This document shows, in pieces, positions 8,067 to 12,412 of a DNA stretch of 12,412 nt (its first letter is position 1; every line of letters starts with the position of its first letter). Source of the stretch: Spirochaetales bacterium (GTDB taxonomy: Bacteria > Spirochaetota > Spirochaetia > JAGLYY01); contig JAGLYY010000025.1 in NCBI GenBank assembly GCA_023131935.1, positions 1 through 12,412 of the forward strand, in the 5' to 3' direction. The position numbers and the translations under genes are program-made. The notes beneath the pieces were generated by a model. The model did no database searches. It saw nothing but the letters and a program-made list of their open reading frames with translations, and was not told the DNA's origin.

Positions 8067-8785
8067 TAATCCCCACCCCCTGCTAATGAGGTAATCTCTT
8101 TATCGGTAAGGGGCCGGAATTGCCCGGGAGCAAGACCTTTCATTGTAATTTTCCCGATCCTGATCCGGTGGACCCTTTTTACCTTATACCGTCTGCTGTT
8201 AAAAAGGTTCCTTAATTCCCGGTTTTTCCCCTCTTTCAGAACGATTCTTATCTTTATCGGGGTGACAACGCGGTAGGAAAGGATACGATACCTTATCCCC
8301 TCGACGGTAACACCCCTTTTAAAATCGATAAGATCTTCCTCTTTTACCGGTTGTTTAATCTCAACAACATATTCCTTTTCGATTTCCCGGGAGGGATGGG
8401 TTATCTTTTTGGCAAAATTACCATCATTTGTGAAGAAAATAAGTCCAGAAGACAGAAAATCAAGGCGGCCTACGTGGAATAGCCGCTGGGTATAGACGGG
8501 TCGAAGAAGATCGATAGCAAGTGGTCTGCCTTCAGGATCAGCGTTTGAGCAGAGGTACCGTGTAGGTTTGTTCAGGGCAAGGTAAATCATTTTCCTGGCA
8601 GGGTGGATCTCCCTTCCGTCGAAGGCTACAATTTCATCGGTTATCTTGGTACCCTGCTCTTTTACAACTCTGCCATCTACTCTCACTCTTCCCTGGGCGA
8701 TATATTCTTCGCATTTACGGCGTGAGCCGACCCCACTCCGGGCCATGTAAAGCTGTAACCGAATAGGTTCTAACTTATCTTCCAT
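8066..8785 (-). CDS. rluB: rRNA pseudouridine synthase, RsuA/RluB family
   Basis: This 239-residue enzyme isomerises a specific uridine in rRNA to pseudouridine. An N-terminal S4 RNA-binding domain (about 8-55, IRLQLYMARSGVGSRRKCEE) precedes the catalytic domain. The catalytic Asp is D109 in GRLDFLSSGL, with the family context HVGRLD and a following LIFFTNDG. NKPTRYLCSNADPEGRP (72-88) and EGKNRELRNLFNSR match the subfamily of RsuA, RluB, RluE and RluF. The scpB neighbourhood is the usual place for rluB, which acts on helix 89-90 of 23S rRNA, so I prefer RluB. RsuA (16S rRNA) cannot be excluded by sequence alone. The gene overlaps the end of scpB by 11 bases and shares a base with cmk. A weak AGG lies about 10 bases before the ATG. 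Confidence 0.92.
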   Translation of the reverse strand: MEDKLEPIRLQLYMARSGVGSRRKCEEYIAQGRVRVDGRVVKEQGTKITDEIVAFDGREIHPARKMIYLALNKPTRYLCSNADPEGRPLAIDLLRPVYTQRLFHVGRLDFLSSGLIFFTNDGNFAKKITHPSREIEKEYVVEIKQPVKEEDLIDFKRGVTVEGIRYRILSYRVVTPIKIRIVLKEGKNRELRNLFNSRRYKVKRVHRIRIGKITMKGLAPGQFRPLTDKEITSLAGGGD

Positions 8786-9317
8786 TTAATTCAAACCTGT
8801 CCTCTGTAAGCTCATCAAGTTTCGGGAGATCCGCGATACTCTTGATGCGGAAGGCTTTAAGAAAATCCCTGGTTGTACCGAATTGGATGGGACGACCAGG
8901 GGCATCTTTCTTGCCAACCTCCCGAATGAGATTTCTACTAAACAGCAATTTAATCATACCGTCAGCGGACACTCCCCGGATGTTTTCTATCTCCCCACGG
9001 GTAATTGGCTGGGAATAGGCAATTATGGAAAGAGTCTCCAGGGCTGCCCGGGAAAGACGGTTTTCATTTTTCTTCCCATAGTGTTCTTTCAGGAACTCCC
9101 AGAGCTCAACCTTTGGGGTAAAGAGGTGTCCACCCCCGAGTTCAACCACCTCGATTCCATGCTCTTTAGTGTCATAGACCTTTTGAAGTTCTTCAAGGGC
9201 CAGTAAAATCACATCTTTCGATAGATTTGTCACCTTCATAAGAGTTCTCAAATCCACAGGATCAGATTCAAGGAGAAGAACAGCCTCAATCAGAGCTGCT
9301 TCCCGTTCCAATTTCAT
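8775..9317 (-). CDS. scpB: Segregation and condensation protein B
   Basis: This 180-residue protein has two winged-helix domains (about 5-75 and 85-165). ScpB dimers bind the kleisin ScpA and, with Smc, form the bacterial condensin that compacts and separates chromosomes. The second domain has the strongest family signature: RAALETLSIIAYSQPITRGE followed by IENIRGVSADGMIKLL and the GRPIQFGTT turn near residues 141-149. The start at 9317 overlaps the scpA stop by four bases (ATGA), the usual arrangement for scpA-scpB. Length is typical. The 3' end overlaps the start of the pseudouridine synthase gene, matching the common scpA-scpB-rluB order in many bacteria. Confidence 0.95.
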   Translation of the reverse strand: MKLEREAALIEAVLLLESDPVDLRTLMKVTNLSKDVILLALEELQKVYDTKEHGIEVVELGGGHLFTPKVELWEFLKEHYGKKNENRLSRAALETLSIIAYSQPITRGEIENIRGVSADGMIKLLFSRNLIREVGKKDAPGRPIQFGTTRDFLKAFRIKSIADLPKLDELTEDRFELNGR

Positions 9318-10072
9318 ATAATCTCTTCCTCCTTTTCAGGTTCCGGCATTCTGCCCCGTATTCTGATATCACCGAAAAGCCTGTTCTGGAAGACAATAAT
9401 CTTACGTGTCTTTACCGCTTCAAGGATTGCGAGGAAGGCACAAACTAATTCCATAACAGAATCGTCTTTTGTTATCAAATCGGAAAAAAAGAAATCTTCC
9501 CTTTTTTCAATAAATTCGAAGATTAGACTTAATTTTTCATTTATCGAGACCTCTTCATAAAGATCAATAATCCGTTCTGATGAAATTGATGTCATGATGG
9601 TGGAAAAAGTTTTCAGAAGATCCCACACGTCAAGTTCTTCCCACATCCTCTCATCTTCCGGAAAAGGAAGGATACGCTGTTTTTTCTTCCTCTCTACAAC
9701 CCATTCAGCCTGCTGTTCTTTTTCCTCTATAAGTTCTGAAAATTTCTTATATTTCTGATACTCAATAAGCCGGTCTACCAGCTCCTGCCGGGGGTCATCA
9801 AACTCTTCATCAAGATCTACCTCTACCGGTAGAAGCATCCTGGATTTGATATAGAGGAGGGTTGCGGCGAGTAGATAGAATTCGGTTATGTTATCAAGGC
9901 CAACTTTTGCGGCATATTCCAGGTACGAAAGATACTGCTCGGTGATCTGGGAGATCGGAATATCGTATATATTGACCTCATTTTTCCTGATTAGGAACAG
10001 CAAAAGATCTAGGGGACCTTCAAACTCTCCAAGCTTGAAATGCTGTTTTTCCTCGGATTGGGGCTCCTCCAT
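9314..10072 (-). CDS. scpA: Segregation and condensation protein A (kleisin)
   Basis: This 252-residue kleisin bridges the two Smc heads and recruits ScpB in bacterial condensin. The N-terminus carries the standard ScpA signature FEGPLDLLLFLIRKNEVNIY (residues 18-37), followed by DIPISQITEQYLSYLEY and an N-terminal helical bundle that contacts the Smc neck. LLYIKSRMLLPVE and the acidic stretch DLDEEFDDPRQELVDRLIEY lead into the central ScpB-binding region. The C-terminal winged helix, which contacts the Smc cap, lies at about 170-240. The ATG at 10072 has AAGGAT about 10 bases upstream, 14 bases after the folK stop. Smc itself is not in this window. Confidence 0.95.
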   Translation of the reverse strand: MEEPQSEEKQHFKLGEFEGPLDLLLFLIRKNEVNIYDIPISQITEQYLSYLEYAAKVGLDNITEFYLLAATLLYIKSRMLLPVEVDLDEEFDDPRQELVDRLIEYQKYKKFSELIEEKEQQAEWVVERKKKQRILPFPEDERMWEELDVWDLLKTFSTIMTSISSERIIDLYEEVSINEKLSLIFEFIEKREDFFFSDLITKDDSVMELVCAFLAILEAVKTRKIIVFQNRLFGDIRIRGRMPEPEKEEEII

Positions 10073-10086
10073 CTGCGGTGCGATCC

Positions 10087-10611
10087 TTATTTCACTTCAT
10101 TTCCTTCAGATTTTGTACTATAACCCTTTCTCGTAATGGGGTAAATACCCTGAGGCGGAAGGATTGATAGATAATCCCGGTATGCAATTCCAGTGAGGGG
10201 GCTCCGAAGTTCAGGATCCAGTTCAAGGAGGGGTTCAAGGGCGAAACAGCGTTCAATAAGGCGTGGGTGGGGGATCACCAGGTCTTCAGTATTTACGACT
10301 TCGTCTCCGTAAAGGAGAATATCGATATCGAGAGTTCGTGGTCCCATTCGGATCTCCCGACCTCGATCTCTTCCGAAATCTGCCTCAATTTTATGGAGCT
10401 CCGACAACAAATGAGTTGGGGAAAATCCGGTATAACCGGATATGACGGCGTTGAGATAGTCCGGCTGATCGGATAGATGCATGGGGGTCGTTTCGTAAAT
10501 GCGTGATGATGAAAGGGACTCAAGGAGCTGATTGAGCCTTTCTATCCCCTCCCGGATGAAAAAAGCTCTATCTCCTACATTTGAACCTAAGCTTAGAAAT
10601 ACTTTCGTCAA
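10087..10611 (-). CDS. folK: 2-amino-4-hydroxy-6-hydroxymethyldihydropteridine pyrophosphokinase (HPPK)
   Basis: This 174-residue enzyme transfers pyrophosphate from ATP to 6-hydroxymethyl-7,8-dihydropterin, the step before dihydropteroate synthase in folate synthesis. The N-terminus has SLGSNVGDR (7-15). The pterin-binding ETTP is at 40-43. The signature FGRDRGREIRMGPRTLDIDI spans 79-98, with magnesium-binding D95 and D97 and the ATP-contacting R92. VIPHPRLIERCFALEPLLEL follows. No active-site residue is missing. The start is a TTG at 10611, three bases after the recA stop; a GGAG inside the recA end lies about 12 bases upstream. Moderate translation, coupled to recA, is likely. The recA-folK junction is unusual in my experience, though the gene itself is ordinary. 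Confidence 0.95.
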   Translation of the reverse strand: MTKVFLSLGSNVGDRAFFIREGIERLNQLLESLSSSRIYETTPMHLSDQPDYLNAVISGYTGFSPTHLLSELHKIEADFGRDRGREIRMGPRTLDIDILLYGDEVVNTEDLVIPHPRLIERCFALEPLLELDPELRSPLTGIAYRDYLSILPPQGIYPITRKGYSTKSEGNEVK

Positions 10612-10614
10612 GTG

Positions 10615-11757
10615 TTAAAATAACTCCGTTCCCACTTTCTGCTCCCGGGTCTCTTGGGTGAGTTCTGAGGGCCCCTTTACAGCGGTTTTTTCCCGGGGGT
10701 CTTCCGTGATTCTCAATTCCGGCTTTAGGAAGAGTTTTTCCCTGATTTTTCTATCCAGATCTTCCGCAATTTCGGGATTGTTTTCTATAAAGAGCTTAGC
10801 GTTTTCTCTCCCCTGACCAATACGCTCTTCTCCGTAGGAATACCAGCTGCCGCTTTTAGATATGAGTTCACTTTGTACAGCGGCATCAAGCAGACTGCCG
10901 CTCCAGGAAATTCCTTTTCCGAAAATGATTTCCATTTCCGCTTTCCTGAAGGGGGGCGCGACTTTATTTTTTACTACCTTGACTCTTACCCGGTTTCCGA
11001 TGGCATCGTCAGAGCCTTTGGTAATTGTTTCAATCCGGCGGATCTCGAGACGAACTGAAGAGTAGAATTTAAGGGCTTTTCCACCGGTTGTGGTTTCAGG
11101 ATTGCCGAACATCACCCCGATTTTCATGCGGATCTGGTTGATGAATACAAGAGATGTACCGGATTTTGAGATGGTCCCTGTAAGCTTCCTGAGAGCCTGA
11201 CTCATAAGCCGGGCCTGAAGACCCATATGGGAGTCTCCCATATCTCCATCAATCTCTGCCTGAGGTGTAAGGGCGGCAACGGAATCAATAACGATGATGT
11301 CAACAGCGCCGGAACGTATAAGGGATTCAGCAATCTCAAGGGCCTGTTCTCCGGTGTCGGGCTGAGAAACCCAGAGTTCATCAATATTGACCCCAAGGTT
11401 CCTGGCATACGCCGGGTCAAGGGCATGTTCCGCGTCGATAAAAGCGGCAATGCCATTTTGTTTCTGGGCTTCAGCGATGGCATGGAGTGCAAGGGTGGTC
11501 TTCCCCGACGCTTCCGGTCCGTAAATTTCAATGATCCTGCCCTTCGGATACCCCCCTACCCCCAGAGCGGCATCTAAAAGGATAGAACCGGTCGGAATTA
11601 CTTCGATGTTCAGATCCTGCGCTCGAGCGCCAAGTTTCATTAGTGAGCCTTTCCCAAACTGCTTTTCAATCTGAAGCTGGGCCGCTTCTATTGCTTTTTG
11701 TTTTTCAGCAAAATCGCCTGGTTTATTCTGATTCTGGAGGATTGCCTTTTTAGCCAT
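10615..11757 (-). CDS. recA: Recombinase RecA
   Basis: This 380-residue RecA forms filaments on single-stranded DNA, drives strand exchange, and acts as co-protease for LexA-type repressors where they exist. The polymerisation helix is near residues 20-45. Walker A GPEASGKT is at 80-87 and the Walker B strand VDIIVIDSVAAL at 152-163. Loop L1 follows EIDGDMGDSHMGLQARLMSQ, and loop L2 covers FINQIRMKIGVMFGNPETTT (205-224). The C-terminal domain (about 270-345) ends in a charged tail. The length exceeds the E. coli protein (353) mainly by a longer tail. The ATG at 11757 has AAGGAG five bases upstream, a strong site. It is the first gene of the long operon, behind a good promoter and a leader of about 105 bases. 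Confidence 0.98.
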   Translation of the reverse strand: MAKKAILQNQNKPGDFAEKQKAIEAAQLQIEKQFGKGSLMKLGARAQDLNIEVIPTGSILLDAALGVGGYPKGRIIEIYGPEASGKTTLALHAIAEAQKQNGIAAFIDAEHALDPAYARNLGVNIDELWVSQPDTGEQALEIAESLIRSGAVDIIVIDSVAALTPQAEIDGDMGDSHMGLQARLMSQALRKLTGTISKSGTSLVFINQIRMKIGVMFGNPETTTGGKALKFYSSVRLEIRRIETITKGSDDAIGNRVRVKVVKNKVAPPFRKAEMEIIFGKGISWSGSLLDAAVQSELISKSGSWYSYGEERIGQGRENAKLFIENNPEIAEDLDRKIREKLFLKPELRITEDPREKTAVKGPSELTQETREQKVGTELF

Positions 11758-11824
11758 GGGTACTCCTTATTTTCTGTAACCTTATGCTTTCGTTTCTGTG
11801 GTTACCTCATATATATAGTTACCT

Positions 11825-11853
11825 GGAAACTGAGAACCCTGCTTCAAATTTCC
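11825..11853 (-). promoter_or_regulatory. Imperfect dyad in the recA leader, candidate repressor operator
   Basis: Just downstream of the predicted transcription start, the minus strand reads GGAAA, TTT, GAA, a six-base centre, TTC, TCAG, TTTCC. This is a 29-base imperfect inverted repeat. Its middle, GAAGCAGGGTTC (11845-11834), is one base from GAAC-N4-GTTC, the core of the Gram-positive-type LexA box. The position, about +10 to +38, would suit a repressor site. No lexA gene is in the window, so operator function is inference, and the dyad could instead form a leader hairpin. Confidence 0.3.
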
Positions 11854-11869
11854 ATAATAGAGGTAGTTC

Positions 11870-11899
11870 ATAATAGCTTTACAGGCAGGAAACGGTCAA
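11870..11899 (-). promoter_or_regulatory. Sigma-70-type promoter for recA
   Basis: On the minus strand, TTGACC (11899-11894) is followed after 18 bases by TATTAT (11875-11870). Both boxes are one base from consensus in their variable positions. Predicted transcription starts near 11863, giving a leader of roughly 105 bases before the recA ATG. It is the best promoter I can see in the window and the probable start of the recA-to-TPR transcript. Confidence 0.6.
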
Positions 11900-11910
11900 G
11901 AGTTAGATTG

Positions 11911-11955
11911 AACCGTGAAATGCACGAAAGATGCGAAAAAGAGAAGATCGGAAAG
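11911..11955 (+). repeat. Degenerate 9-base-period repeat upstream of recA
   Basis: Five successive 9-base units on the plus strand are AACCGTGAA, ATGCACGAA, AGATGCGAA, AAAGAGAAG and ATCGGAAAG, the first three ending in CGAA or TGAA. This resembles the 'AACCACGAAAxACACGAAA' periodic sequence that, from memory, recurs in many environmental genomes and in places encodes the Asn-His-Glu-rich start of GxxExxVH proteins. Here it is not joined to such a gene on this strand; it ends about 12 bases upstream of the recA -35 box. Confidence 0.4.
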
Positions 11956-11989
11956 GAACACACAGGTAGCCGAGCGCTTATAAGAGATA

Positions 11990-12006
11990 TTTTCACTTTG
12001 TGAAAA
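11990..12006. repeat. Perfect 17-base palindrome
   Basis: TTTTCACTTTGTGAAAA is a perfect inverted repeat with 7-bp arms and a three-base centre. On neither strand is it followed by a convincing T run, so a terminator is unlikely. It lies about 90 bases upstream of the recA -35 box. It could be a binding site for a dimeric regulator or a stem from a decayed element; nothing in the sequence decides between these. Confidence 0.35.
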
Positions 12007-12051
12007 ATCGTTGGGGTACAACATCATCAGGGCCGAGCGTTGGGTGGGGCT

Positions 12052-12102
12052 TTTAGGGTCAACATACCGAATTTCAGGGGGTCAGTATTGCGGTTGGTGA
12101 CA
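12052..12102. mobile_element. Possible remnant of an IS21-family end
   Basis: Two imperfect direct repeats lie 23 bases apart on the plus strand, each TTT-A-GGGTCA followed by a CCG- or GCGG-containing tail (GGGTCA at 12056-12061 and 12079-12084). They end in TGACA at 12098-12102. Read inwards from the minus strand this gives TGTCACC, ACTGACCCCC and GTTGACCC, the style of multiple terminal repeats I associate with IS21-like elements. No istA or istB gene is present and no opposite end is visible. The family call rests on memory of the pattern and is weak. Confidence 0.3.
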
Positions 12103-12194
12103 GTTTGTGTTCAATACTATGGAAACCTTTTAATCCATACCACGATAGCAATTCTCATCACCTAATAGTTTTAGATATGTAAATATTATTGGCT

Positions 12195-12412
12195 TTATGA
12201 TTTTCCGAGGATCGTCGAGGAAAGACTTCTTTTCAAAGTAGACACTATAAGAATGTTCGTTCTTTTCATTTCCAGTTTCACCCTTAAAATCTGGCATCTA
12301 GGTAAATTGTATGCTTGACAATAGTTCATAGCTTGCACCAAATGTACGTCTTCTAACTTAATCAGAGCTTTCAATTCTACCATAATCTTATCTTCTACAA
12401 AAAAATCTACTC
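12195..12412 (-). CDS. GxxExxVH family protein, C-terminal part (5' end outside window; probably eroded)
   Basis: An open frame enters from the right edge and stops at 12195-12197. It reads VDFFVEDKIMVELKA, then LEDVHLVQAMNYCQAYNLP, then KLEMKRTNI. This matches the C-terminal half of GxxExxVH proteins (PD-(D/E)XK-like fold), with the pattern aDFlVe-kiiVElKA, a helix with -hl-Q--nYl, and a closing LE-KR. The acidic residue and VELK pair of the nuclease-like core are present. The usual GLLINFG strand before LE-KR is missing and about three residues short, and roughly 15 unrelated residues follow LEMKR. This suggests small deletions and loss of the normal end, so it is likely a decaying gene. 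The ATG at 12381-12383 is internal, since the homology continues upstream of it. The cellular role of the family is not established. Confidence 0.6.
   Translation of the reverse strand, partial: VDFFVEDKIMVELKALIKLEDVHLVQAMNYCQAYNLPRCQILRVKLEMKRTNILIVSTLKRSLSSTILGKS

Larger units (their letters stand above)
11758..12194. other. Intergenic region between recA and the GxxExxVH remnant
   Basis: About 440 bases hold no gene I can support. From recA upwards it contains the recA ribosome-binding site, a direct repeat GGTAAC (11818-11823 and 11801-11806) with an inverted partner GGTTAC (11776-11781), the leader dyad, the promoter, the 9-base-period repeat, the 17-base palindrome, two copies of GCCGAGCG (11969-11976 and 12032-12039), and the IS-end-like repeats. 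The mix looks like a scar of old insertions next to a conserved operon. Confidence 0.6.

Noticed and set aside
11698..12003. Plus-strand open frame of 101 codons across the recA start and upstream region
   Set aside because: It begins inside recA on the opposite strand, covers the recA promoter, and its only family-like part is the 9-base repeat. No ribosome-binding site or domain supports it.
12130..12297. Minus-strand 55-codon frame starting MPDFKGETGNEK and overlapping the GxxExxVH end in another frame
   Set aside because: I considered it as a frameshifted tail of the GxxExxVH gene, but the family's LE-KR end is kept in the main frame, and this peptide matches nothing I recognise.
1..12412. 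A new defence, CRISPR or biosynthetic system
   Set aside because: I looked for repeat-spacer arrays, toxin-antitoxin pairs, nucleases, reverse transcriptases and tRNAs on both strands. Apart from the GxxExxVH fragment, all genes belong to familiar housekeeping or signalling families.

Overview
The window is a chromosomal stretch of housekeeping genes. Every confident gene is read from the minus strand, so transcription runs from high to low coordinates. The protein set is recA, folK, scpA, scpB, an RsuA/RluB pseudouridine synthase, cmk, rpsA, a GAF-type sigma-54 activator, a membrane-anchored TPR protein, a CHASE2 adenylate cyclase, a lipoprotein and a small membrane protein. The style suggests a free-living spirochaete (Spirochaetota). 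The reasons are adjacent cmk and rpsA (from memory, a fused pair in Treponema), a CMK substrate loop of the NSGxFYR type, a loose lipobox and frequent TTG starts. This placement is inference and has not been tested by any search.

Right edge, 11758-12412: the far end carries the C-terminal part of a GxxExxVH-family protein, running off the window and apparently eroded. Below it lie about 440 bases without a credible gene. They contain two imperfect direct repeats that resemble an IS21-type end, a 17-base palindrome, a degenerate 9-base-period repeat, and then the recA promoter and leader.

Core block, 3487-11757: recA, folK, scpA, scpB, rluB, cmk, rpsA, the sigma-54 activator and the TPR gene are packed with gaps of -11 to +26 bases. 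They look like one long operon. It starts at a sigma-70-like promoter (TTGACC, 18 bases, TATTAT) and ends at a clear intrinsic terminator that overlaps the TPR stop codon. The block joins recombination, folate synthesis, chromosome condensation (SMC kleisin complex), rRNA modification, nucleotide salvage and translation. Its only regulator is the GAF/AAA+/Fis protein near the end.

Left block, 1-3431: past the terminator come a class III adenylate cyclase with an extracytoplasmic CHASE2 sensor, a putative lipoprotein 12 bases downstream, and the start of a small membrane protein at the window edge. The cyclase has all the residues expected for ATP cyclisation. Its sensor contains a DxDxDGxxD loop typical of calcium-binding sites. 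The cyclase and lipoprotein may form an envelope-sensing cAMP module.

I do not see a defence island, CRISPR array, tRNA, rRNA or an obviously new multi-gene system. The most distinctive points are the calcium-loop CHASE2 cyclase with its lipoprotein neighbour, the GAFTDA variant in the sigma-54 activator, and the layered intergenic remnants upstream of recA.
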